Origin: Halorarum salinum
Lineage (GTDB): Archaea > Halobacteriota > Halobacteria > Halobacteriales > Haloferacaceae
Assembly (NCBI RefSeq): GCF_013402875.1
Contig: NZ_CP058579.1
Span: forward strand, 682,001 to 746,000
Direction of reading: 5' to 3'
Length of the DNA stretch: 64,000 nucleotides
The position numbers and the translations under genes are program-made. The notes under the pieces were generated by a model, which did no database searches, was not told the origin of the DNA, and saw only the letters and a program-made list of their open reading frames with translations. Shown in pieces: positions 1-7,957 of the stretch. Within the stretch, counting starts at the first letter, position 1. Every line of letters begins with the position of its first letter.

Positions 1-1
1 C

Positions 2-316
2 GCCCTGAACGCCTCCTTCGTCGGCGACGTCTCGGCCGGCGAGGAGGCCACCGTCGCGGTGACCCGGAGCGGTACCGGGGTCGAGAACGCGACGGTCAGC
101 GTGACCCAGCAGGCCGACGACGGGCTCTCGATCGTCGAGTTCGAGACGGACGCGAACGGGACCGCGACGTTCGACGTCGATGCGAACGCGACCGGGCTGA
201 GTGTGACCGTCGAAGACGGCGGCGACGAGGTCGAACTCGAACGCGAGTTCGAGGCCGATGGAACCGACGACGGGAGCGGTGACAGCGCCGCGTTGCGGGC
301 CCCGCTCCCTGGGTGA
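2..316 (+). CDS. C-terminal part of a secreted/surface Ig-like protein (5' end outside window)
   Basis: Only the last ~104 residues are visible; the frame is open from base 2 to the TGA at 314-316, so the start lies before the window. The sequence is acidic and rich in Thr, Val and Asp, has four N-glycosylation sequons (NAS, NAT, NGT, NAT), and its alternating pattern with a DANGTATF turn resembles the beta-sandwich repeats (carboxypeptidase-regulatory or Ig-like) of haloarchaeal surface proteins. No C-terminal membrane segment or sorting motif is present, so anchoring, if any, must be elsewhere. It converges on the next gene with six bases between stop codons. Function not identifiable from this fragment. 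Confidence 0.6.
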   Translation, partial: ALNASFVGDVSAGEEATVAVTRSGTGVENATVSVTQQADDGLSIVEFETDANGTATFDVDANATGLSVTVEDGGDEVELEREFEADGTDDGSGDSAALRAPLPG

Positions 317-322
317 TCCCGG

Positions 323-976
323 TCAGGACTCGGTTTCCGCGGTTCCGTCGGCTTCGGTTCCGTGAGCCGTGGGTTCGCCGGTCGAGGCTCCGTCGGTCGG
401 AGTAGCGTCGGTCGGAGTGCCGTCAGGGGTGGCCCCGTCAGCTCCGCCGGACGAGCCGCCGGAGTCGCCTCCGGACACGCTCCGGCCGGCGCCGGCGCTC
501 CCGCCGATCGCGTCGGAGGAGGCGTAGTTCACGCCGACGTACTCGCCGTCGTGCAGCAGGACGAGCGTGTAGTCGGCCGGCACGGTCAGGTTCGCCGCGA
601 AGCGCGCCTCGGCGCGGCCCGCCTCGCACGTACCGGCGTCGCCGTCCCGGACGGTCCGTACGTCGAGCATGAACGTTTCCGGCGCGATGCGGTCGAACCG
701 GGCGTCGAGGCTCACGTCGGGCCCGGCGACGGTGAGGTTCTCGCGGAGCGTGAGGTTCTGGCCGGAGCCGTTCGGGGCGCTCTCGGTCCGGTCGACGGCG
801 CCGGGTTCGGTCGGGTCGACGCAGCCGACCGCCGTCGTTTCGAAGCCGTTGAGGCCGGCGTCGGGCTGTTCCGCGAACGGGTCGTCGATCGCGACCGCCG
901 TCGTGACGCCGCCGGCGGCGGCGCCGCCGACGAACGCGAGGAGGGCGATCACGATGGCGGTGGTGCGGGAGACCAT
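323..976 (-). CDS. Secreted or membrane-anchored haloarchaeal protein of unknown function
   Basis: 217 residues. The start ATG at 976 puts a single hydrophobic helix (about residues 6-22, rich in Ile/Ala/Val/Gly) at the N-terminus, a signal peptide or anchor. The mature part has two cysteines (VGCVDP and GTCEAG) that could pair, several N-glycosylation sequons, and ends in a Gly/Ser/Thr/Asp-rich low-complexity tail of about 60 residues, typical of haloarchaeal extracellular linkers. The frame stays open upstream to about 1366, but that part reads as repeat-derived Arg/Ala-rich sequence, and a TATA-like TGATAACC about 28 bases before 976 supports the chosen start. I do not recognise the family. 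Confidence 0.7.
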   Translation of the reverse strand: MVSRTTAIVIALLAFVGGAAAGGVTTAVAIDDPFAEQPDAGLNGFETTAVGCVDPTEPGAVDRTESAPNGSGQNLTLRENLTVAGPDVSLDARFDRIAPETFMLDVRTVRDGDAGTCEAGRAEARFAANLTVPADYTLVLLHDGEYVGVNYASSDAIGGSAGAGRSVSGGDSGGSSGGADGATPDGTPTDATPTDGASTGEPTAHGTEADGTAETES

Positions 977-1411
977 GCGTTCAGTGGGTTTCGACTCCGG
1001 GTTATCAGTGTTGTCGTCGATCCTGTAGGAGTGGCTGTCCGGGTGGAGGGGAACTGCGGAGATGGTCTCGAAAGCCTCCGCGGCTGTCGGCTCGGGGACC
1101 GCAACTGCGCTCCTCGCCTCGGTCGCGCCGCTCCCTCGGCCGCGGTGCTCGTCCCTCGCGCGCGTCCGGCGGGCACTACCCGGGACCTGCGGTCCCGTGC
1201 GGTCACCCTCGCTCGCACGCTCGCTCGCGTGACCGAGGCGCGGCCGCCGCGCGCCAAGTGGCTGACTCCCCATCGACGCGAGCACTGTGGCGGGGACGCA
1301 GAACGCGGGGCTTTCGAGGAGGCCTTGTTTCACCTCGCTCCGTCTGACACGTCCTAACCGAACCAACTAGAACGGCCACGTTCATAGCCCCCGGCCCGCT
1401 ACGAGCCACCA
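977..1411. other. Intergenic stretch with repeat-derived sequence and two divergent promoters
   Basis: No gene is supported here. The left end carries the minus-strand promoter of the secreted-protein gene; the right end has a TATA-like TTCATAG at about 1381-1387 that serves rfcC (start 1412). In between lies GC-rich sequence with many short CGCTCGC-type words and the CGAAAGCCTCCGCGG motif shared with three other intergenic regions of the window. Confidence 0.6.
1069..1330. repeat. Dispersed intergenic element, copy A
   Basis: Starts with CGAAAGCCTCCGCGG (1069-1083), followed by about 240 bases of low-complexity CTCGCTCG/CGCGCG-type sequence without a coding pattern. The opening motif recurs, with at most small differences, at about 22850, 29049 and on the opposite strand at about 51421-51440, each time in a gene gap. 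The right boundary is approximate. Confidence 0.5.
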
Positions 1412-2455
1412 ATGGACGGCCCGCTGTGGACCGAGACGCACGCCCCCGACCTCGCTGACCTCCCCCAGCCGGAGGTGCGCGAGCGGCTCTCCCGGGCGGT
1501 CGACGAGCCGATGAACCTCGTCGTCCAGGGTCCGACCGGCGTCGGCAAGACCGCCGCCGTCAGGGCGCTCGCCCGCGAGACCCACGCCGACCCGGGCAAC
1601 GACCTCATCGAGATCAACGTCGCGGACTTCTTCGGCCGCACGAAGAAGGAGATCCGCACCGACCCGCGCTTCGAGCCGTTCCTCCAGGGCCGGAGCCGGA
1701 TGGCCAAGCGCGACATGATCAACCGGGTGCTGAAGGAGTCCGCGGCCAACGCGCCGATGTCCGGCGAGTACAAGACGGTCCTGCTGGACAACGCCGAGGA
1801 GATCCGCGAGGACTTCCAGCAGGCGCTCCGGCGCGTGATGGAGCAGTACCACCGCGCGACCCAGTTCGTCATCGCGACGCGCCAGCCCTCGAAGCTCATC
1901 CCGCCGATCCGGTCGCGCTGCTTCCCGGTGCCGATGCGCGTCCCGACCACCGACGAGACCATCGGCGTGCTCGCGGGCATCTGCGAGGCCGAGGACGTCG
2001 AGTACGACGAGGACGGGCTGGAGTTCGTCGCCAGCGCGGCCAACGGCGACCTCCGCCGTGCCGTGCTGGCGACCCAGGCCGCCGCGGTCGAGCACGACGA
2101 GGTGACGATGCAGGGCGCCTACGAGACGCTCGACGACGTCGGGAACGACGAGCAGGTGCTCTCGGCGCTCGAATCAGCCCGGAAGGGGGAGCTGAAGGAC
2201 GCCCGGAGCACCGTCGACGACCTGCTCTCCGATGAGGGGTTCGACGGCGGGGGGCTCCTCCGGGAGCTCTGCCGGGTCGCGCGCTCGAAGTCGGACGCCT
2301 CGCCCGAGTCGGTCGCGCGCCTCCACGCGCTCGCCGGCGAGGTCGACCTCGACCTCTCGGAGGGGCTGGACGACCGGCTCCACCTCACTCACCTGCTGGC
2401 CGCGTGGGGTGCGGGCCGCAGGACGACCGAACGGCCGGTCCGCGGGAAGGCATGA
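1412..2455 (+). CDS. rfcC: Replication factor C small-subunit paralogue (clamp-loader AAA+ ATPase)
   Basis: 347 residues. A clamp-loader ATPase that would help load the PCNA sliding clamp on primed DNA. Visible motifs: Walker A GPTGVGKT (40-47), a modified Walker B LLDNAEE (124-130, Asn where most RFC small subunits have Glu), and the SRC arginine-finger motif (168-170), then the helical collar domain. The N-terminus (ETHAPDLADL) differs from the canonical haloarchaeal small subunit (WIEKYRP type), so this is probably the second, divergent small subunit; the symbol follows haloarchaeal usage and is less certain than the family. Its TGA overlaps the ATG of asd, implying one transcript. TATA-like TTCATAG lies ~28 bases upstream, so the mRNA is probably leaderless. 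Confidence 0.85.
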   Translation: MDGPLWTETHAPDLADLPQPEVRERLSRAVDEPMNLVVQGPTGVGKTAAVRALARETHADPGNDLIEINVADFFGRTKKEIRTDPRFEPFLQGRSRMAKRDMINRVLKESAANAPMSGEYKTVLLDNAEEIREDFQQALRRVMEQYHRATQFVIATRQPSKLIPPIRSRCFPVPMRVPTTDETIGVLAGICEAEDVEYDEDGLEFVASAANGDLRRAVLATQAAAVEHDEVTMQGAYETLDDVGNDEQVLSALESARKGELKDARSTVDDLLSDEGFDGGGLLRELCRVARSKSDASPESVARLHALAGEVDLDLSEGLDDRLHLTHLLAAWGAGRRTTERPVRGKA

Positions 2456-3042
2456 GGCTCGCGACCGGCTCCCGGCGGTACGTGCTCCCGCCGCTCCTGC
2501 TCGGGGTTCCGGTGCTGCTCATCGCCACCCCCGTCGGCCTCGCGCTGCTCGCGCTGGCCGGCTTTCTCGCGTGGTTCTTCCGCGACCCCAGCCGGGAACC
2601 TGCCGGCGAGGGCGTGCTCTCGCCGGCCGACGGCCGCGTCTCGGTGCTGCGCGAGGACGGCGACCGCGTCCGCGTCGGCGTGTTCATGAGCCCGTTCGAC
2701 GTCCACGTCAACCGCGCTCCCGTGGGGGGCGAGGTGACGCGGATCGACCACCGCGGCGCCGCACACAGACCCGCGTTTTCGAAGGAGTCGGCCCGCAACG
2801 AGCGCGTCGAGTACTCCCTTGGCGACGCCGACGGCGCGCTCATCGCGGGCTGGTTCGCCCGGCGGATCACCCCCTACGTTTCCCGTGGAGAGTCGGTGGC
2901 GCGCGGCGAGCGGATCGGCCACATCGCGTTCGGCTCGCGGGCCGACGTCGTGCTGCCGCCGGAGTACGGGATGGCGGACGTGCGGGTTCGGAAGGGCGAG
3001 AAGGTGCGCGCCGGCGAGTCGATAATCGCGAGGGCGGACTGA
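2452..3042 (+). CDS. asd: Archaetidylserine (phosphatidylserine) decarboxylase, pyruvoyl-dependent
   Basis: 196 residues, the short archaeal/bacterial PSD-A type. It decarboxylates archaetidylserine to archaetidylethanolamine in membrane lipid synthesis. Two N-terminal membrane helices (about 11-42) are followed by the SPADGRV segment (57-63) and the catalytic-region PFDVHVNRAP with His85. The self-cleavage site that forms the pyruvoyl group is FGS at 160-162 (cleavage between Gly161 and Ser162). The start overlaps the rfcC stop in an ATGA arrangement, so translation is likely coupled. An in-frame codon 16 residues upstream lies inside rfcC and was not chosen. Confidence 0.93.
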   Translation: MRLATGSRRYVLPPLLLGVPVLLIATPVGLALLALAGFLAWFFRDPSREPAGEGVLSPADGRVSVLREDGDRVRVGVFMSPFDVHVNRAPVGGEVTRIDHRGAAHRPAFSKESARNERVEYSLGDADGALIAGWFARRITPYVSRGESVARGERIGHIAFGSRADVVLPPEYGMADVRVRKGEKVRAGESIIARAD

Positions 3043-3108
3043 ATCCGACGTCGCGCCGACCGGTCGCCCCCTGTAGATCCCGCTGCTTCCGCCGTACCCA
3101 CCGCGGAC

Positions 3109-4110
3109 TCACTCCCGCTCCAGAACCAGTACGTGCCGGACGAGCGATCGGTGGACGCGCCGCTCGAACGAGTCCGTCACCGACCACCCCGCGTCCTCGG
3201 CCTCGGTCCGCCACGACCGATCCGCGATCAGCACCCCGCGAGGCGCGACTCTGGCGGCCTCCGAGAGCGCGCCCGCGACCAGGTCCGCCAGTTCGTGCCG
3301 GGCGATCTTCGACTGGCGGCCGTAGGGCGCGTCGAACACGGCGCCGTCGGCCGCGTCGTCTCGAACCCCGAGTTCCGTCGCGTCGCCGCGGATCACCGCG
3401 AAGCCGTCGTCGAGGTAGTGCGCGAGGTTCCCCCTGGCGCCCCGGGCCATCTTCGCCTGGGCGTCGTTGCCGAGGACCTCGCTCCCGACGAGTCCGGCCT
3501 CGATGAGCACCCCGCCCGTCCCGCACATGGGGTCGAGGATGCGGCTCCCCGGGCCCGCTCCGGCGAGGTTGGCGTACGCCCGGGCGTCCATCGGCGCCAT
3601 GCTCCCGGGCTGGAAGAACGGCCGGTCGGTCGGCTTGCGGGTCGAGAAGTCCCGCACCGACTCGGCGACGACCCAGCCGACGAGACAGACCCCGCCGGCG
3701 AACAGCACCCGGAGGACCAGGTCCGGGTCGTCGAGGTCGACGGCGAACCCGCGGGCGACGAGCGCGGCGCCGCACTCGCGCTCGGCCTCGCCGGTGCTCG
3801 CGTCGGCGGAGTCGCGGACGACGCGGGCACGGACCGCGACGGTGGGGCGGTCCTCGCCCGCTCCGACGCCGACCCCTTCCGGGTCGAGGTCCGCCGACTC
3901 GACGAGGGCCCGGGCGGCCGCCACGTCGGCGTCGATGCGACCGAGGAGCGCGAGCGCGCGGCGGGTGTAGGCGAGGCCGCGGACCCGGGAGGGGTCGACC
4001 GCGTCCGCGACGGCGAGGCCGGGGGCGACGACCGAGACGTCGCTCGCGGCGGTCGCTGCCTCCCGGGCCGCGAAGGCGTCCTCCTCGCCGGCGAGTTCCA
4101 GCCCGTACAC
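3109..4110 (-). CDS. trmG10: tRNA (guanine(10)-N2)-methyltransferase (archaeal TrmG10/Trm11)
   Basis: 333 residues from the GTG at 4110. N-terminal THUMP-type RNA-binding region, C-terminal Rossmann methyltransferase. The SAM motif DPMCGTGG is at about 193-200 and the catalytic tetrapeptide DAPYG, a variant of the (D/N)PPY motif, at about 260-264. The enzyme dimethylates G10 of tRNA. I chose GTG at 4110 because family members begin with the equivalent of YGLELAGEEDAF at once and a TATA-like TTCATACGA (about 4133-4141) sits at leaderless distance; the frame is open to another GTG at 4176. It ends 66 bases from asd on the opposite strand. Confidence 0.88.
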   Translation of the reverse strand: MYGLELAGEEDAFAAREAATAASDVSVVAPGLAVADAVDPSRVRGLAYTRRALALLGRIDADVAAARALVESADLDPEGVGVGAGEDRPTVAVRARVVRDSADASTGEAERECGAALVARGFAVDLDDPDLVLRVLFAGGVCLVGWVVAESVRDFSTRKPTDRPFFQPGSMAPMDARAYANLAGAGPGSRILDPMCGTGGVLIEAGLVGSEVLGNDAQAKMARGARGNLAHYLDDGFAVIRGDATELGVRDDAADGAVFDAPYGRQSKIARHELADLVAGALSEAARVAPRGVLIADRSWRTEAEDAGWSVTDSFERRVHRSLVRHVLVLERE

Positions 4111-4210
4111 GGCCGGAGCGTCGGCGCGCCGTCGTATGAACCCCGCGGCTCGGCGATCGCGGGCGCGTCCCGGCACTTAAGTGATCCGACGCCCGGTTCC
4201 GGCGGCGGTA

Positions 4211-4230
4211 CTACTTTAACCCTTAAATAC
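4211..4230 (+). promoter_or_regulatory. Promoter of tbp
   Basis: AT-rich TACTTTAACC followed by CCTTAAATAC lies 18-37 bases before the tbp ATG at 4248, in otherwise very GC-rich DNA. The first TTTAA is at the expected TATA distance (about 30) for a leaderless mRNA. The same block also lies upstream of the divergent methyltransferase gene. Confidence 0.6.
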
Positions 4231-4247
4231 GACGCTTAAAGCGAGAG

Positions 4248-4808
4248 ATGGCCGACGCAAAGGAGTCGATTCACATCGAGAACGTCGTCGCGTCGACGGG
4301 AATCGGGCAGGAGCTCGACCTCCAGACCGTCGCGATGGACCTCGAGGGCGCTGATTACGACCCGGAGCAGTTCCCCGGGCTGGTGTATCGCACGCAGGAT
4401 CCAAAGAGCGCGGCGCTCATCTTCCGGTCGGGCAAGATCGTCTGTACCGGGGCGAACTCGACCGCCGCCGTCCGGGAGGCGCTCCACCTCGTGTTCGACG
4501 AGCTGCGGGCGCTCGACATCCCCATCGAGGAGGACCCGGAGATCACCGTCCAGAACATCGTCACCTCCGCGGACCTGGGCGCGTCGCTGAACCTCAACGC
4601 CATCGCCATCGGCCTCGGGCTGGAGAACATCGAGTACGAGCCCGAGCAGTTCCCCGGGCTCGTCTACCGGCTCGGCGAGCCGGACGTGGTCGCGCTGCTG
4701 TTCGGCTCCGGCAAGCTCGTCATCACGGGCGGGAAGGAGCCGAGCGACGCGGAGGCGGCCGTCGACGTCATCACGGAACGGCTGTCGGAGCTCGGCCTCC
4801 TCGGCTGA
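4248..4808 (+). CDS. tbp: TATA-box-binding protein
   Basis: 186 residues. Core archaeal transcription initiation factor that binds the TATA box and recruits TFB and RNA polymerase. The two imperfect direct repeats that form the saddle are plain: the EQFPGLVYR segment occurs twice (about residues 40 and 129), as do paired FRSGKIVCTG and FGSGKLVITG strands. The protein is acidic and of normal archaeal length. Haloarchaea often carry several TBPs; this chromosomal, single-copy-context gene is likely the housekeeping one, which is inference. Downstream genes follow closely (4 bases), so some readthrough into the membrane-protein genes is possible. Confidence 0.97.
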   Translation: MADAKESIHIENVVASTGIGQELDLQTVAMDLEGADYDPEQFPGLVYRTQDPKSAALIFRSGKIVCTGANSTAAVREALHLVFDELRALDIPIEEDPEITVQNIVTSADLGASLNLNAIAIGLGLENIEYEPEQFPGLVYRLGEPDVVALLFGSGKLVITGGKEPSDAEAAVDVITERLSELGLLG

Positions 4809-4812
4809 TCGG

Positions 4813-5223
4813 ATGCTCCCGCAGCCCTCGACGCTCCCGGTAGCTCCCGTGTTCCCGCAGCCGTCGCCGACGCCACTGCAGACCTCGCCGGGCCGGATCG
4901 TCGCCGGCTTCCTGCTCATCGCGCTCCTCTCGACGTTCATCGCCAACACCGCCGCCTACTTCGTGATGGGCGACGCCGCCGAACTCGGGCGGGCCGTGCT
5001 CCCGGGCGCAGCGATGGCTGCCGTCGGCCTCATGGCGGCCGTCCTCCCGGTCCCCGCCGTCGTCGTCCTCGCGCTCGTCGTCGACTACGCCGCCGTCTCG
5101 GTCGCCTACGGGTTGAACCGGCGGGGGACGGCGATGGTGACCGCGATGCACTACACGCTCACCGTCGTCGTCGCCGTGTTCGCCAGCTACTCGCTCGCGC
5201 TGTACCAGGACGCCCCGCTGTGA
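4813..5223 (+). CDS. Conserved haloarchaeal four-helix membrane protein
   Basis: 136 residues with a Pro-rich N-terminal segment and about four membrane helices (roughly 28-50, 62-80, 82-102, 110-130). It resembles a small haloarchaeal membrane family (DUF7473-like, from memory). No catalytic motif is visible. It starts four bases after tbp and its TGA overlaps the GTG of the next gene, so the three genes may form one transcript. Confidence 0.75.
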   Translation: MLPQPSTLPVAPVFPQPSPTPLQTSPGRIVAGFLLIALLSTFIANTAAYFVMGDAAELGRAVLPGAAMAAVGLMAAVLPVPAVVVLALVVDYAAVSVAYGLNRRGTAMVTAMHYTLTVVVAVFASYSLALYQDAPL

Positions 5224-6287
5224 CCCGGGACCGTTCGTCCGACTCGGGGGAGTCGTCCGACTCGGAACGGTCGCGGGAGCCGGAGCGCTCGCCGGACGCG
5301 GACCGGTCGGGTCCGGACCTGCCGCCCGACTCGAACCTGCCGCCGGAGCCCGACCTGTCCCCCGAGTCCCGCCGCGACGGACTCAGCCGGCTCGTCTGGA
5401 CTCACGACGAGCGCCGGCCCACGGCCCCGCTCCGCCTGGTCGCCGCGGTCGTCGCCGTCGGCGTCGCGTTCGTCGGCACGTCGCTCTCCCTCGCGTTCCT
5501 CCCGCTCGCGGGCGTCGCGTTCACCGTCGTCGCCTCGCTCGCGAATCCGGTCGTCGTCTCGCTCGCGGTGCTGCTGGTCGCGTACGCCGTGGACCGCCGC
5601 CGGCTGGCGGACCTGGGGCTGCGACGCGAGCGGGGGTGGCTCTCCGACCTCTGGTTCGGCCTCGCGCTCGGCGTCGGCCTCCAGGCGCTCGTCGCGGGCG
5701 TCGGCCTCGCGGCGGGCTGGTACCGGCTCGCCGGGACCCTCGTCGGCCCGCCGGTCGGGTTACTGACGGCGCTCGTGCTGTTCCTCGGCGTCGGGTTCTA
5801 CGAGGAACTGCTGCTCCGGGGCTACCTGCTCACGAACCTCGGCGAGTGGTTCTCCCGGCACGCCGGCCAGCGCGTCGCGGCGGGGCTCGCGCTGCTCGCC
5901 TCCAGCGGCGTGTTCGGCGCGGCCCACGTCGCGAACCCCGGCGCCACGGCCGTCTCGACGCTCGGCATCACGTTCGCGGGCGTGTTCCTCGGCCTCGGCT
6001 ACCTGCTGACGGGGCGGCTCTCGCTCCCGGTCGGCGTCCACATCTCGTGGAACTACGCGCAGGGCGCCGTGTTCGGCTTCCCGGTGAGCGGGCTGGACGT
6101 GGGGGCGAGCCTGCTCGCGCTGGAGCCCACCGGCCCCCGGGCGGTCACCGGCGGGGAGTTCGGCCCGGAAGCGGGGCTGCTCGGAGTGCTGGCGCTCTGC
6201 GTGGGGATCGGCGCGACCGTGTGGTGGGTTCGGTGGCGCGGCGGGAGCGGACTCGACGGTCGGGTGCTGACGCTCGACCGGCGGTGA
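5220..6287 (+). CDS. CPBP-family intramembrane metalloprotease (CAAX/Abi type)
   Basis: 355 residues. The first ~65 are a highly acidic Ser/Asp/Glu/Pro-rich tail; the rest is a multi-helix membrane domain. All family motifs are present: EExxxR as EELLLRGYLL (195-204), FxxxH as FGAAH (232-236) and HxxxN as HISWN (274-278), so it should be an active glutamate/zinc-type intramembrane protease. Substrate unknown; related archaeal proteins are proposed to process membrane proteins or prenylated C-termini, which is not shown here. GTG start overlaps the stop of the preceding gene. Confidence 0.88.
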   Translation: MTRDRSSDSGESSDSERSREPERSPDADRSGPDLPPDSNLPPEPDLSPESRRDGLSRLVWTHDERRPTAPLRLVAAVVAVGVAFVGTSLSLAFLPLAGVAFTVVASLANPVVVSLAVLLVAYAVDRRRLADLGLRRERGWLSDLWFGLALGVGLQALVAGVGLAAGWYRLAGTLVGPPVGLLTALVLFLGVGFYEELLLRGYLLTNLGEWFSRHAGQRVAAGLALLASSGVFGAAHVANPGATAVSTLGITFAGVFLGLGYLLTGRLSLPVGVHISWNYAQGAVFGFPVSGLDVGASLLALEPTGPRAVTGGEFGPEAGLLGVLALCVGIGATVWWVRWRGGSGLDGRVLTLDRR

Positions 6288-6361
6288 CCGACCCGTCACC
6301 GCCCGTGGTTCCGGCCCGAATCGAGGAGTATCTTTACCAGGAATCCGCGTGTTTTCCGGCC

Positions 6362-6916
6362 ATGTCCTCCCAAGAAGTGGAGCTACGGAGCACGATCGCG
6401 GGGTTCACGGCCGAGGGGAGACTGCACACGCTGAGCGTCTGGTTCATCCTCGCGCTGCGACTCATGATGGGGCTGGCGTTCCTCCAGAGCGGGGTCGACA
6501 AGGTTCTCTCGGGCGAGTTCTCCGCGAGCGGCTACCTGCAGAACGCGCCGCCGGCGAACGGCAGCCCCGTCGCCGACCTCTTCGTCGCGATGGGGAACAC
6601 CCCCTGGTTCGTTGAGTTCGTGAACGTCGCCGTGCCGTGGGGTGAGGTCCTCATCGGACTCGGCCTGATCGTGGGGGCGTTCACTCGACTGGCGGCGTTC
6701 TTCGGCGCGTTCATGATGCTCCTGTTCTACCTGGGGAACTGGGACATCGCCCACGGCTACATCAACGGCGACTTCGCGTACATGCTCGTGTTCCTCTCGG
6801 TCGCCGCGTTCGGCGCCGGGCGCATCCTCGGCCTCGACACCTACATCGAACGGTACGAGGTCGGCGGCCGCTCGCTCGTCGAGCGGTACCCCTGGGCCAG
6901 CTATCTCCTCGGGTAA
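6362..6916 (+). CDS. DoxX-family membrane protein
   Basis: 184 residues with four membrane helices (about 25-45, 83-103, 105-123, 138-156). The pattern of an N-terminal LRLMMGLAFLQSGVDKV helix followed by GEVLIGLGLIVGAFTRLAAFFGA matches DoxX/SURF4-like proteins, which are linked to quinone or thiosulfate redox chemistry in some archaea but have unknown roles in most haloarchaea. A TATA-like TATCTTTACC sits about 28 bases upstream of the ATG at 6362, so it has its own promoter. Confidence 0.82.
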   Translation: MSSQEVELRSTIAGFTAEGRLHTLSVWFILALRLMMGLAFLQSGVDKVLSGEFSASGYLQNAPPANGSPVADLFVAMGNTPWFVEFVNVAVPWGEVLIGLGLIVGAFTRLAAFFGAFMMLLFYLGNWDIAHGYINGDFAYMLVFLSVAAFGAGRILGLDTYIERYEVGGRSLVERYPWASYLLG

Positions 6917-6952
6917 GGGCCGACCCCTCTCCGCGTCCGTCCCGGCGATCGC

Positions 6953-7804
6953 CTACTCCACCAGCCGCTCGATCTCGGTGACGAGGATGTCGCTCGCGCC
7001 GACGGCCTTCAGGTCCGAGATGACGCCGAACACCTCCCGTTCGTCGACGACGGCGTGGACCGCCACGTGGTCCTCCTCGCCGTCGGCGACGTCCATCACC
7101 GTCGGCCCGCCCATGCCCGGAATCACGTCCTTCACGTCCTCCAGTCGGTCGCTCGGGGCGTTCATCATCAGGTAGCGCTTCCCGTCGGCGGCGATGACCG
7201 ACGAGAAGGCGGTCTCGACCTCCCGCACCTTCGGGTCGTCGGCGACGTCCGGGCGGGCGAACAGCCGGACCGAGGAGGCGAGCACCTCGTCGACGACCGC
7301 GAGGCGGTTCACCTGCAGCGTCGTCCCGGTCGAGGTGATGTCGACGATGGCGTCGGCCATCTCCACGTGCGGGGTGAGTTCGGTCGCGCCCGTCACCTCC
7401 ACGACGTCGGCGTCGATGTCCCGCTCCGCGAGGTAGGCTCGGGTGACCGCCGGGAACTCCGTGGCGATCGTCAGCCCCTCGACGTCGCCGGGGTCGGCGA
7501 TGTCGCCGTCCTCGGGCGCGGCGAGGACGAGCCGACAGCGACCGAAGCCCAGGTCGAGCAGGTCCGCGAGGTCGTGTCCGGACTCGCGGGCCTGGTCGAG
7601 CCCCGTGACGCCCAGGTCGGCGGCGCCGTCGGCGACGTACTCCGGGACGTCGGCGGCGCGCGCGAACAGGATGGAGACGTCCGGGTCGACGGTGTCAGCG
7701 TACAGCTGGCGGTCGGCGGTCTCCTCGACGTGGAGGCCGGCCCGTTCGAGGAGGTCCATCGTCGGCTCGTGCAGGCGCCCCTTGTTGGGCACGGCGATGC
7801 GCAT
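6953..7804 (-). CDS. hisG: ATP phosphoribosyltransferase, long form
   Basis: 283 residues. First step of histidine synthesis: ATP + PRPP to phosphoribosyl-ATP. N-terminus [11 protein letters not shown] and the PRPP-binding segment DITSTGTTL are typical, and the C-terminal ~75 residues form the ACT-like regulatory domain of the long, self-sufficient HisG that is feedback-inhibited by histidine. The frame is open far upstream, but the ATG at 7804 begins exactly at the family N-terminus. hisI is 22 kb away, so his genes are scattered here, as is usual in haloarchaea. Confidence 0.95.
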   Translation of the reverse strand: MRIAVPNKGRLHEPTMDLLERAGLHVEETADRQLYADTVDPDVSILFARAADVPEYVADGAADLGVTGLDQARESGHDLADLLDLGFGRCRLVLAAPEDGDIADPGDVEGLTIATEFPAVTRAYLAERDIDADVVEVTGATELTPHVEMADAIVDITSTGTTLQVNRLAVVDEVLASSVRLFARPDVADDPKVREVETAFSSVIAADGKRYLMMNAPSDRLEDVKDVIPGMGGPTVMDVADGEEDHVAVHAVVDEREVFGVISDLKAVGASDILVTEIERLVE

Positions 7805-7920
7805 GGGTGGGACGAGGCGGCGGGCCGGGAACTGTCTTTCCCTCGCGACGGGCGGCGTGGACCGGCGGCCCTGGCTCGGCCGCGGTGGGGTACCGCGGTC
7901 GAGGACTGTGCGAAAACGGT

Positions 7921-7943
7921 CGACGGATTGAGGGTTCGGTGCC
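7921..7943 (+). promoter_or_regulatory. Promoter element shared with dadD, copy 1
   Basis: CGACGGATTGAGGGTTCGG plus GTGCC (23 bases) begins 37 bases before the ATG at 7958. The same 23 bases with two differences begin 37 bases before the dadD ATG at 9179. GATTGAGGG is where the TATA box of a leaderless mRNA should be. Confidence 0.55.
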
Positions 7944-7957
7944 ACACACCGTGCGGC

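Noticed and set aside
5636-6361. N-terminal extension of the DoxX gene back to 5636
   Set aside because: The upstream part is an Arg/Pro-rich shadow of the CPBP protease frame; the TATA box and family N-terminus both support 6362.
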